DNA from: Clostridiales bacterium
GTDB lineage: Bacteria > Bacillota > Clostridia > Lachnospirales > Lachnospiraceae
Reading direction: 5' to 3'
Assembly (NCBI GenBank): GCA_015655075.1
Contig: JAATFT010000022.1
Location: 1 to 64,000 of the forward strand
Length of the DNA stretch: 64,000 bases
Of the stretch, positions 1-6,710 are shown piece after piece. Position numbers and translations under genes: made by a program. The notes under the pieces were generated by a model that searched no databases, had not been told where the DNA came from, and saw only the letters and a list, made by a program, of their open reading frames with translations. Numbering within the stretch: the first letter of the stretch is position 1; each line of letters begins with the position of its first letter.

Positions 1-110
1 CATCCAAGGAGGAGGCAAAAGAGCAGTTGGAAAATGCGAAATATTTTTATAATCAAGTTGAAACGTACCTTAAGCCGTTTAATATTACAAATAAGTCCAC
101 CGCTTCTTAG
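1..110 (+). CDS. C-terminal end of an unknown upstream gene (partial)
   Basis: A frame open from the window edge (codons from base 3) reads a Lys/Glu-rich helical tail containing KEEAKEQLENAKYFYNQVE and stops at the TAG ending at 110. The last eight or so codons lie inside a truncated copy of the dispersed palindromic repeat (91-117), so the native C-terminus has probably been replaced by repeat sequence. The family cannot be recognised from this fragment. Confidence 0.4.
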   Translation, partial: SKEEAKEQLENAKYFYNQVETYLKPFNITNKSTAS

Positions 111-117
111 CAAAGCG
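91..117 (+). repeat. Truncated copy of the dispersed palindromic repeat
   Basis: AAGTCCACCGCTTCTTAGCA and the following bases match the first half of the complete palindrome at 25363-25411, and the reverse complement of 62626-62673. The second arm is missing; the sequence passes directly into the deacetylase remnant. Confidence 0.6.
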
Positions 118-121
118 CAAT

Positions 122-484
122 CTAGCTTTCCCGTGGGGGAATGAAGATACAGCGGAAATTTTGGAAGTTTTAGCTCTTCACAATATTAAGGTAACCTTTT
201 TTATGACTGGCGGCTGGGTGGAAAAATATCCTGACGATGTAAAAGCAATTGCCGCCGCAGGCCATGATCTGGGCAATCACAGTGAAAACCATAAGCATAT
301 GTCCCAGCTATCGAAGGAAGAGTGTAAGGAAGAAATTTTGAAGGCCCATAATAAAGTCAAGGAATTAACAGGGATAGAAATGAATCTGTTCCGTCCCCCT
401 TACGGCGATTACAATAATACCTTAATTGAAGCTGCAAATGAACTGGGTTATCATTGTATCCAGTGGGATGTGGATTCCCTGGAC
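122..484 (+). pseudogene. Polysaccharide deacetylase (PdaB-like), 5' part, interrupted
   Basis: This is the front of a NodB-type (carbohydrate esterase 4) deacetylase. Visible motifs are the metal-binding HSENH, the RPPYGD loop and WDVDSLD. The frame stops matching the family after base 484, where the mobile element begins, and runs only a few codons further to a stop at 503-505. The rest of the protein resumes in frame at 15427. The 5' end is also abnormal: an in-frame TAA lies at 92-94 and the expected TFD motif with the catalytic Asp reads LAFPWGNED. The only starts are weak (TTG at 161). The gene was therefore probably damaged at its 5' end as well as by the insertion. Such enzymes trim peptidoglycan or spore cortex, but activity here is doubtful. 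Confidence 0.8.
470..484 (+). repeat. Left junction core (attL-like direct repeat)
   Basis: GTGGATTCCCTGGAC is identical to 15427-15441 and in the same codon phase of the split gene. Serine integrases exchange at a 2-bp core within partly similar att sites, so the true crossover lies somewhere inside these 15 bp. Confidence 0.78.
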
Positions 485-498
485 GAAAAATGTATGCA

Positions 499-531
499 TG
501 TGTAAAGTCTTATAAAGCAAGGCTTTACACA
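499..531. terminator. Hairpin at the 3' end of the recombinase gene
   Basis: TGTGTAAAG (499-507) pairs with CTTTACACA (523-531) and overlaps the recombinase stop codon. The T-tract on the minus-strand transcript is weak, so termination is only probable. It could instead be part of the recombinase binding site at the left junction. Confidence 0.4.
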
Positions 532-2111
532 TAATATTCAATTTCAAGCTTATGCTCTTCATAAAAAGTAATGCTCTTAATAAGCGTATGGCACAAGATT
601 TTAAGTGTTTGAAAATCGCCGGATTCTATAATAAGGCTCATATCCTTTATTAACATCATCATATCATCTATATTATCTATAAAGCTACTATTTTTATATT
701 CCTCTAATTCCAGCTGGCTTATTTCAGCTCGTACAACTTTCTTATTTCCGTCCAATGATTCTATTTTCTCATTTATGTATTTGTTTGTAATAGTATTACC
801 AGAGGCAAGAGAATTTACCAGGTTATCTATCTCATTATCTATTTTTAAAATCTTCATTTCAAGGTCGTTTTTCTTCTGTAAATAGCCAGCGGATACTTTC
901 GGGTCAGTTTTGGCATTCGTAAGTTTTTCTAAAACATTTGGAGAAGAATAGTGTTCCTGCATATCAGAAAAAATGATAGCATTTGCTATCCGATGAGAAA
1001 TAGATGGCAGGGAGCACATGTTCTTTCCTCTGTTTTTCTTTGTGCTGCATATGTAATTTTTGTATCCCCTGTTATCACCGCTGGACGAAACGGAATAACC
1101 ACATATACCACATTTCATCAGTCCGGTAAAAGGCGAGTTAGTACCTGTTCCTAATCTTGCGGGATGATTCCTTATCTCCGCCTTACGATACTGAACCTTG
1201 ATATATGTATTACTATCAACAAGGGGCCGGTGAGGGCTAACGATAAAATATTGGTTATCAACACCTCTGCAGCGTTTGTGCTTAGAAGAATTTTTATTAA
1301 TTTTCCCAAATAAATTTACAGCCTTGGTTCCATCGAATTCCGATATGTCATTAACAAAATTAGCATTAAGCTTTTTGAAATAATTGTATATTTTTATATC
1401 ATTTGGAGCATACAAGGGTCGCCACAGAATATCAGACACAACTCTACTGGTCCACACTGGAGAACCGGTACTTCCACCCCGGGATGGTATCGTTAGCTCG
1501 TTCAGCTTATTAATAATAGCTGAAACAGATAAGTCTTCAAGATACCATTTATACATATTTTGGACTACAGAAGCCTCTGATTCATTGGGTTTGAGTATGG
1601 TATAACGTTTACCATCATCACCGATAACTTTGCATAGCTTGTATCCATAAGGGGCAGGTCCACCGCCCCAATGACCGAGTTTGGTACGCACATAGTAATT
1701 ATCCGTAACCCTTTCGATCGTTGTATCACGTTCTAACTGGGCAAATGTCATTATGATGTTTACCATGGCTCTTCCCAGAGGTGTAGAAGTATCAAAATTT
1801 TCAGTTGCGGATGCAAATTTAACATTGTACCGTTCCAGTTCTACGATAAGATTACTGAAATCCGCCATAGAGCGGCTTATTCTGTCAAGCCGATAACATA
1901 TTATCATATCCGTATTACCGGTTCTTACTTCGTGCAAAAGGGCGGTAAATCCAGGGCGTTTTAAATCCTTCCCGGAGTAACCGCTATCCTTAAACACTTC
2001 ATAATCCCAGCCGTTGTATGCACATAGGGCAATACATTTTTCTATCTGCCCTTCAATTGAAAGACTGTCTTTTTTGTATAAGGATTGTCTGGCATATAAT
2101 AATTTTTTCAT
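525..2111 (-). CDS. Large serine recombinase (integrase/excisionase of the element)
   Basis: The 528-aa protein has the large serine recombinase layout. A resolvase catalytic domain occupies about residues 1-145, with the nucleophile Ser10 in YARQS and the motif YRLDRISRS. A recombinase domain follows to about 290. A zinc ribbon with CGICGYSVSSSG and a second Cys pair lies near 335-370, and a coiled coil around 395-460. The length matches TndX and SpoIVCA-type enzymes. It is the first gene inside the left junction and reads toward it, as expected for the enzyme that moves this element. The start ATG follows AAGGAG about 8 bases upstream. The gene looks intact. Confidence 0.93.
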   Translation of the reverse strand: MKKLLYARQSLYKKDSLSIEGQIEKCIALCAYNGWDYEVFKDSGYSGKDLKRPGFTALLHEVRTGNTDMIICYRLDRISRSMADFSNLIVELERYNVKFASATENFDTSTPLGRAMVNIIMTFAQLERDTTIERVTDNYYVRTKLGHWGGGPAPYGYKLCKVIGDDGKRYTILKPNESEASVVQNMYKWYLEDLSVSAIINKLNELTIPSRGGSTGSPVWTSRVVSDILWRPLYAPNDIKIYNYFKKLNANFVNDISEFDGTKAVNLFGKINKNSSKHKRCRGVDNQYFIVSPHRPLVDSNTYIKVQYRKAEIRNHPARLGTGTNSPFTGLMKCGICGYSVSSSGDNRGYKNYICSTKKNRGKNMCSLPSISHRIANAIIFSDMQEHYSSPNVLEKLTNAKTDPKVSAGYLQKKNDLEMKILKIDNEIDNLVNSLASGNTITNKYINEKIESLDGNKKVVRAEISQLELEEYKNSSFIDNIDDMMMLIKDMSLIIESGDFQTLKILCHTLIKSITFYEEHKLEIEYYV

Positions 2112-2242
2112 TTATAACTCCTTTATTAAATATTATTAAAAAAGGGTATAAAAAATACACCCCATGTATTGTGGATTTTTGTAAAGTGTGTTATAATATG
2201 CTTGCGAGGGCAATATTATAACACGGGTTATTCTATTGTCAG

Positions 2243-2276
2243 AACCGTTCCTGTTTGCAGCAGGGGCGGTTTTTTA
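2243..2276 (+). terminator. Intrinsic terminator
   Basis: AACCGTTCCTG (2243-2253) pairs with CAGGGGCGGTT (2261-2271), counting two G-T wobbles, and runs into six T residues. No intact plus-strand gene lies immediately upstream, so it probably belongs to a lost gene. Confidence 0.6.
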
Positions 2277-2286
2277 ATGTGTAAAA

Positions 2287-2415
2287 TTAGTATTCTTTAT
2301 AAATTTGTCCTCTATTGCCGGCATCTATAATGCAAATGATAAGTTCGCCATTATCAATCGTATAAATAATTCGATAATCTCCAACCCTAAGTTGTACCCG
2401 ACGTAAGATAGATAC
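2287..2415 (-). pseudogene. RelE/ParE-family toxin, C-terminal remnant
   Basis: The minus strand reads about 42 residues including RVQLRVGDYRIIYTIDNGE and ending in NRGQIYKEY before a TAA. This is the characteristic last beta-sheet and tail of RelE/ParE toxins (usual length 85-95 aa). An in-frame stop at 2416-2418 removes everything upstream, and no antitoxin gene is adjacent. It is too short to act as an mRNA interferase or gyrase poison. Confidence 0.7.
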
Positions 2416-2437
2416 CTACGGTATATCACCACATATA

Positions 2438-2668
2438 TTGATGAAACATAGAAGTACCATTTTTACAATCCGAAAGATACACGAAGATGAGACGGGGCAA
2501 TATGCCCTTAGAATGTATGGTAACTGCAAGACCTATAACATTCTGACAAGGAAATATGAACCGTACGAAAGTGAATTTTACTTAGCTTATTGGAATCCAA
2601 AAATATTTATAAGATTAAAGGAGAATGAATATGGTAAAGGTAATTGGAAAAGAAGATTCTTTAAATGA
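2438..2668 (+). CDS. Small hypothetical protein, probably a remnant
   Basis: An open frame of 76 aa contains ETGQYALRMYG and SEFYLAYWNP, rich in aromatic residues. No good ribosome binding site precedes TTG 2438 or ATG 2441, and the frame overlaps the next gene, which has a good site, by more than 30 bases. The family was not recognised. It may be the tail of a phage-type ORF. Confidence 0.3.
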   Translation: MMKHRSTIFTIRKIHEDETGQYALRMYGNCKTYNILTRKYEPYESEFYLAYWNPKIFIRLKENEYGKGNWKRRFFK

Positions 2669-2869
2669 GATTTTCAAAGCAGCAGAAATTAACAGTGATT
2701 TTATAGAGGCAACTTACGGAGAAGGAATTGTCATTATACAACCGAAACACCTGCAATGTATACAGTGTGGATGCAACAATGAATCGAAGCTAATAAAAGC
2801 GGAGTTCTTGTGTGCACCCATTGTATCAATGAATTGCAAGATTTTGTAAGCAGAACGAAAAACTTATAA
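2631..2869 (+). pseudogene. Small zinc-ribbon protein with a frameshift
   Basis: ATG 2631 follows AAAGGAG with 7-bp spacing, a better start than ATG 2625. The frame reads MVKVIGKEDSLNEIFKAAE and then the knuckle CIQCGCNNES. Near 2805 the frame is lost: the original frame runs to 2849 without a second Cys pair, whereas the +1 frame gives VCTHCINELQDFVSRTKNL and a stop at 2869. Together they make the expected C-x2-C...C-x2-C ribbon, so one base has probably been lost in the GCGGAG tract. Similar C-terminal ribbons occur in AbrB-like proteins of clostridial phages, but the N-terminal part was not recognised. Confidence 0.55.
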
Positions 2870-2929
2870 TTGCTATTTAACGCAAGTTGTACAACCAGTA
2901 ACACATAAACTAGTACCGGAGGTGGTTAC

Positions 2930-3097
2930 GTGGAATATAAAAACATAACAGTACACGAAATAAACGGTTATACGGTAACATCTAAGACCTGCGTATTAAC
3001 TCCTGAAGAAGAGGAAGAGAGACTATCTAAAATTAAAACAGCTCTATGTAATCTATATAGGTCAGCGTATAAGAAACAACAGGATGAAACCGCTTAG
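2930..3097 (+). CDS. Small acidic/basic phage-type protein (55 aa)
   Basis: GTG 2930 is preceded by the strong site GGAGGTGG. The product reads VEYKNITVHEINGYTVTSKT and then an acidic LTPEEEEE helix and a basic end, stopping at TAG 3097. Short proteins of this style are common between structural genes in clostridial prophages and conjugative elements. No function is known to me. Confidence 0.55.
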   Translation: MEYKNITVHEINGYTVTSKTCVLTPEEEEERLSKIKTALCNLYRSAYKKQQDETA

Positions 3098-3123
3098 GCG
3101 GTTAATAAAGGAGGGACAAGCCT

Positions 3124-3225
3124 ATGAAGCAGAAACATAAGTCCCGCCTGCAGGCCTTCCTGGTCGTAACAGGATTCTTGGCCTTTATGTTTGTTTACGG
3201 CAGAATGGGAGCCTCCTGGGATTAA
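3124..3225 (+). CDS. Single-pass membrane peptide (33 aa)
   Basis: ATG 3124 follows AAAGGAGGGACAAG. The product has a basic start (MKQKHKSRLQ), one hydrophobic segment (AFLVVTGFLAFMFVYG) and a short polar end. It starts 26 bp after the previous small ORF. The good ribosome binding site argues that it is or was translated. The function is unknown. Confidence 0.45.
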   Translation: MKQKHKSRLQAFLVVTGFLAFMFVYGRMGASWD

Positions 3226-3666
3226 GGGGAAGGATACTTACCTAGAAAAAATCAGGAGAAAGTACAACCCGGATGGCAATGAGTATGAAATTAAAGACAT
3301 CGTTCGATACACATATATGTCAAGTTCATTGGATTTATCAGAAAAGACCTTAAAAGCTGTTGATACTCACAGTAAAATGGGCTATAATACAATTGAGGTA
3401 GAAAACTACTGGCTAAATGAAATGAATCCGTAAACGGTATCAATACAATTGTGCAAGCTCCATCTGGTCAAAAATTTGAGCTCCGGTATCATACACCTGA
3501 AAGCTTCGAACTTAAAAACGGCAAAATGCATGATCTGTATGAAAAACAAAGAGTAATTAGTGACACTTCAAGTAAAGAGTATATGGAATTGACCGATCAG
3601 ATGTTTGATTTATCTGATTCGTTAGAAGTTCCTGTTAATATCAAAGGGGTGAAAATAAGTGAATGA
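3226..3666 (+). pseudogene. Phage head-morphogenesis protein, C-terminal remnant with frameshift
   Basis: Two adjoining frames give one recognisable tail. The first ends in EVENYWLNEMNP at a stop at 3431-3433. The second continues GINTIVQAPSGQKFELRYHT and then HTPESFELKNGKMHDLYEKQ to a stop at 3664-3666. These motifs occur at the C-terminus of phage minor head proteins of the SPP1 gp7/Mu F type, often as a toxin-like extension. The N-terminal head domain is absent and the two parts are out of frame, so this is a relic. Confidence 0.5.
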
Positions 3667-3838
3667 ATCGATAAGATATCTTAAATTGACAGATTATGGC
3701 AACCGCGGTACGATAATAAAGCAGGAAGGCAGAAAGTTTTATGGTTATGAAAATGGTTTCTGGAAAAGAAGGGGATTGTCTGTAGGATATTTTTATCCAG
3801 ATGCTCCAGAGTTTGAATGCTACGAGGTAATATTCTGA
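3659..3838 (+). CDS. Small hypothetical protein (59 aa), overlaps the head remnant
   Basis: GTG 3659 overlaps the end of the preceding remnant by 8 bases and has AGGGGTG about 8 bases upstream, the arrangement of translationally coupled phage genes. The product contains IRYLKLTDYGNRGTIIKQEG and many aromatic residues, and ends in FECYEVIF. The family was not recognised; its place after a head protein suggests a phage structural-cluster gene. Confidence 0.5.
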   Translation: MNESIRYLKLTDYGNRGTIIKQEGRKFYGYENGFWKRRGLSVGYFYPDAPEFECYEVIF

Positions 3839-4005
3839 AGAGGAAGTCAATAAATTAATAGCAAGCATGTAATACCATCTATCATAACGGTAGGTGGTTT
3901 TATTATGTTTAATAGTTGGAAGGATGCATGAAAATATGCTTGCAAAACTAAAGTTTGTCTTGTAAAATATGGATATGTAATAAAATATTTTACAGGAGGA
4001 TAAGC

Positions 4006-4419
4006 ATGATAATAAAAAGCGCAGGTAAAACAGTTGAAGTAAGAGATAATATTATTTCTATCAAAGAGGGGATTACAAAAAAGCAAAAAACTATTCCTAT
4101 CAATAACGTAATTTCAGTTCAGATTAAAAAGCCAGGATTAATTATAGGCGGTTATCTTTACTTTCAGACAGTAGGTGGATTGGGCAATAGTAGTATGAAA
4201 ACAGTAAATGATTATATAAAAGATGAAAATACTGTTATTCTTAATTCAAAAAAGAAATATGAAGCGGCTTTGCAAATTAAGGAATATATTGAAAAAATGC
4301 AGGCTTCATCAAATAATGCTGGTGCAGATGAATTGATTAAGTATAAGCAATTACTTGATGACAGAGTTATCACGCAAGAAGAATTTGATTTGAAGAAAAA
4401 ACAATTATTTGGCCTGTAA
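4006..4419 (+). CDS. PH-like domain protein with SHOCT C-terminus
   Basis: ATG 4006 has ACAGGAGGA upstream; the frame opens earlier at 3955 but without a site. The 137-aa product has an N-terminal PH-like beta domain of the DUF4429 type (residues about 1-85, with TIPINNVISVQIKKPG). A linker helix follows. The tail, about 108-137, is a typical SHOCT motif: DELIKYKQLLDDRVITQEEF and a final KKKQLFGL. Such proteins are common in phages and mobile elements of Firmicutes. No membrane segment or catalytic motif is seen. Confidence 0.75.
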   Translation: MIIKSAGKTVEVRDNIISIKEGITKKQKTIPINNVISVQIKKPGLIIGGYLYFQTVGGLGNSSMKTVNDYIKDENTVILNSKKKYEAALQIKEYIEKMQASSNNAGADELIKYKQLLDDRVITQEEFDLKKKQLFGL

Positions 4420-4458
4420 AAAGTTTGAAAAACCTCTTGACAAGTGTTAACGTGTATG

Positions 4459-4647
4459 CATGCGATGGAGGTGAGGAAAATAAAAAATGTAGCATTTCAA
4501 ATTAGTGATGAGTTCCATACTGCAATAAAAATTCAGGCTACAAAAGAAGGCAAGACAATAAAAGATTATATTATTGAACTTATCAAAAAGGATTTGAATC
4601 AAAAAAATAGAGATTTGCTCTCCCTACCAAGAAGCACAAATCTCTAA
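4459..4647 (+). CDS. Ribbon-helix-helix DNA-binding protein (Arc/CopG-like)
   Basis: The product (62 aa from ATG 4459; GTG 4471 is also possible and sits directly after GGAG) contains IKNVAFQISDEFHTAIKIQA followed by KDYIIELIKKDL. This is the strand-helix-helix pattern of small plasmid or antitoxin repressors. A TTGACA box lies at 4437-4442 but no good -10 is at the right distance. No toxin gene is adjacent. It may have been an antitoxin or a copy-number regulator of a lost partner. Confidence 0.6.
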   Translation, partial: HAMEVRKIKNVAFQISDEFHTAIKIQATKEGKTIKDYIIELIKKDLNQKNRDLLSLPRSTNL

Positions 4648-4727
4648 ATCACCACGCCGAAGTGTTTTGATAAATATATTATATCATTCCTTCGGTGTTA
4701 AATCAATAAGATTGGAGGGATTTTATA

Positions 4728-4892
4728 ATGCAAAGCTTGGCAATAACAGAGGATAAAGGTATTCGAGTTTTAAGTACACAGCAATTAGCAGACGGCTACG
4801 AGACAGACAAGAAGATAATATCCAATAATTTTAACCGTAGCCTTACTTCATGCAAAATCTTTAAAGACAGAAAAAGCTTGGCAGGTGTATGA
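4728..4892 (+). pseudogene. ORF6N/antirepressor N-terminal remnant
   Basis: ATG 4728 follows GGAGGG. The 54-aa frame contains LSTQQLADGYETDKKIISNN, the start of the ORF6N DNA-binding domain of phage antirepressors, and ends at TGA 4890-4892. Full proteins are over 200 aa. The frame beyond the TGA reads straight into a phage scaffold protein, so two phage genes have been joined by deletion. Confidence 0.55.
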
Positions 4893-5423
4893 ATATTTAG
4901 TAGATTATTACTTCTGTTCCAAAGAGAAGATTTAGCAAAAGTTGATGGATTAACAGAAGCACAGATTAATACCATTGTCGCATTATCCGCAGAGGAATTA
5001 AAAGGCTTTATTCCTAAGACACGTTTTGACGAAGTGAATGAAACAAAGAAGGATCTGGAACAGCAGATAAAGGACCGCGATAAACAGCTGAAAGACCTTG
5101 GCGAGAAAGTTAAAGAGAACGAAGAAGCCGAGAAAACTATCAAACAGCTACAAGAGGACAACAAGAAAGTCAAAGACGATTACGAGGCTAAGCTGAAGGA
5201 CCTGACGATTAATACTGCAATTCAGTCCAAACTAACCGATACCAAGTATCCGGATCTGCTGGTCACAAAATTTGATAAGTCAAAGCTGGCAGTAGGTACA
5301 GTTGGAACAGTATCCGGTATTGATGAGCAGCTGACTGCAATTAAAGAAACTTACAAGGATTGCTTTCGTACCATATCACATTGTGAAGGTGATATTCAGT
5401 TCTTTATTATTTTGTCCACATAA
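4893..5423 (+). pseudogene. Phage scaffold protein (GP20-like), truncated at both ends
   Basis: In the same frame as the preceding remnant, the sequence encodes DLAKVDGLTEAQINTIVALS, then TRFDEVNETKKDLEQQIKDR and a long charged coiled coil, then KYPDLLVTKFDKSKL and LTAIKET. This is the order of the phage minor structural/scaffold protein GP20. No start codon with a ribosome binding site remains, and the expected C-terminus after LTAIKETYKD is replaced by unrelated residues. GP20 proteins scaffold capsid assembly; this copy is a relic. Confidence 0.65.
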
Positions 5424-5471
5424 CCAATTTATTACTGCCATTATATCTGTTACTAATTCATTCTTTTTCAT
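5376..5471 (-). CDS. Candidate 31-aa peptide, divergent from an XRE gene
   Basis: On the minus strand ATG 5471 has AAAGAGGATAGAG upstream and encodes MKKNELVTDIMAVINWLCGQ and a short tail, stopping at 5376. It points away from the XRE gene at 5643, which is a common arrangement for small immunity-region genes. The function is unknown and it may be a remnant. Confidence 0.35.
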   Translation of the reverse strand: MKKNELVTDIMAVINWLCGQNNKELNITFTM

Positions 5472-5580
5472 AATCTCTATCCTCTTTCAGTTCTTGTTTT
5501 CCTGTTCCTTATAATGTTATTATATCACTTTTAAAAGTGACTATCAGTGCTTTTTATAACTTTTCTAAGAAATATTTTTA

Positions 5581-5622
5581 TTGACTTTTGGCATCCTCTG
5601 TATTAGTATAACTATATTAGTA
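5581..5622 (+). promoter_or_regulatory. Promoter region with repeated TATTAGTA boxes
   Basis: TTGACT (5581-5586) is followed by AT-rich -10 candidates. TATTAGTA occurs at 5601-5608 and again at 5615-5622, 14 bp apart on the same strand. This suggests an operator for the XRE protein encoded 20 bp downstream. The exact -10 is ambiguous. Confidence 0.4.
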
Positions 5623-5642
5623 CACTTGTTGGGAGGCGCAAA

Positions 5643-5882
5643 ATGATTAAATATAAAATTAATATCGCGGATGCGCTGGATCGAATTGGATTTAATACCT
5701 ATAAGGCAAAGACAACCAAAATATTAAGCCAGGATACGCTAAAAAAGATTAAGAACGAAGATGCCAACATATCCCTGGACAGTCTTAACCGGATATGTAT
5801 TCTTCTTGACATGCAGCCAAAGGATTTGATAATATACGTAAAGGACGAAGAAGAACAGAAAAAATATTTTAAAAATATCTAA
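5643..5882 (+). CDS. XRE-family HTH regulator (Cro/YozG-like, 79 aa)
   Basis: ATG 5643 follows GGGAGGCG. The product is one helix-turn-helix domain: IADALDRIGFNTYKAKTT, then LSQDTLKKIKNEDANISLDS and LNRICILLDMQPKDLI, typical of the short Cro/C1 class. It probably regulates itself and the opposite small ORF through the repeats at 5601-5622. There is no sensor or oligomerisation domain. Confidence 0.8.
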   Translation: MIKYKINIADALDRIGFNTYKAKTTKILSQDTLKKIKNEDANISLDSLNRICILLDMQPKDLIIYVKDEEEQKKYFKNI

Positions 5883-5971
5883 AAACACTTGATTATAACT
5901 TCGAGAAGTGATGCAATAAAGACAGTTAAATAAGACAAGGTTTTAACAAGTAAAAATTTCGGAGGTAGAAT

Positions 5972-6169
5972 ATGTCAGATGCAGAAAAACTTGATTTAAT
6001 ACTTGAAAAGGTAACAGAATTTGAGAAGACGTTAAGGGATTTAAAACGACAGCAAATGAAAGACACGGCGGAACTAAAAGCAATGGATGGCATGATTCTC
6101 GATGAGGTTGAACGGGTGCATGAGTTATTAATTAGACGGACGGATGCCTTAGAAAAGAAGATAGGATAG
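5972..6169 (+). CDS. Small coiled-coil protein (65 aa)
   Basis: A strong GGAGGTAGAAT precedes ATG 5972. The product is almost entirely helical heptads (DLILEKVTEFEKTLRDLKRQ). Proteins of this kind are frequent in clostridial mobile elements, but no function can be assigned. It lies 89 bp after the XRE gene and before a strong hairpin. Confidence 0.6.
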   Translation: MSDAEKLDLILEKVTEFEKTLRDLKRQQMKDTAELKAMDGMILDEVERVHELLIRRTDALEKKIG

Positions 6170-6214
6170 AAAAAGAGCGGGCTTGGGGCAGTCCTTCGTA
6201 AAACAGTATATTCT

Positions 6215-6251
6215 GAAAGTGTGGCGTAGCGTAAGGCTACGCCACACTTTC
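6215..6251. terminator. Perfect 16-bp hairpin, bidirectional terminator
   Basis: GAAAGTGTGGCGTAGC (6215-6230) pairs perfectly with GCTACGCCACACTTTC (6236-6251) around a 5-base loop. It separates the plus-strand small genes from the minus-strand recombinase remnant and overlaps the end of the latter. Confidence 0.7.
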
Positions 6252-6602
6252 ATTTGCTGGTGTGTCCAGTTCCGGCAGGATTTCCACCAAATCATAACTG
6301 ATGTGAATATTCTGCTTGTGTTTTCCATCGGACTTATTCGGTGCTTCTACAAAGACCTTACACACAAAATCGTTTAAGATAATTGGTGTCAGTTCTGCTA
6401 AATCTGTGTACTGCTTGCATTTGAGGATAAACCGCTCTACATCTCCGGCGTGCTGTTCTTGTTCGGTCAATTCCGATTGCCACTGTTCCAGCTTACTTTG
6501 CAAGTCAGCCTGCTCCGCTTCATAATCGACGGATAATTCCTTAAAGCGAATATCATTGAGACGGCGGCTCTGAAAATCATAGCCGCCGTTTCTTTGGCGC
6601 AT
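6237..6602 (-). pseudogene. C-terminal fragment of a second serine recombinase (TndX/DUF4368 type)
   Basis: The 121-aa frame reads RRLNDIRFKELSVDYEAEQA, a coiled coil, VERFILKCKQYTDLAELTP and DFVCKVFVEAP. This is the helical DUF4368 tail of conjugative-transposon serine recombinases (full length about 540-560 aa). The catalytic and zinc-ribbon regions are absent. It is a footprint of an earlier element inside the present one. Confidence 0.75.
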
Positions 6603-6619
6603 GAAGATATGTCTGCTGT

Positions 6620-6647
6620 ACGACGGCTTTTTTTCTTTTGCCGTCGT
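6620..6647. terminator. Hairpin downstream of the FtsX-type permease gene
   Basis: ACGACGGC (6620-6627) pairs with GCCGTCGT (6640-6647) around a T-rich loop. It lies about 65 bp beyond the permease stop on the minus strand and may end that operon, although the T-tract is in the loop on the plus strand. Confidence 0.35.
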
Positions 6648-6710
6648 CCGGCAGATTTTTGAGTATTCAGTTTGGTTTAATCTTCTTTACCCATTTCATA
6701 AATAACGCTC

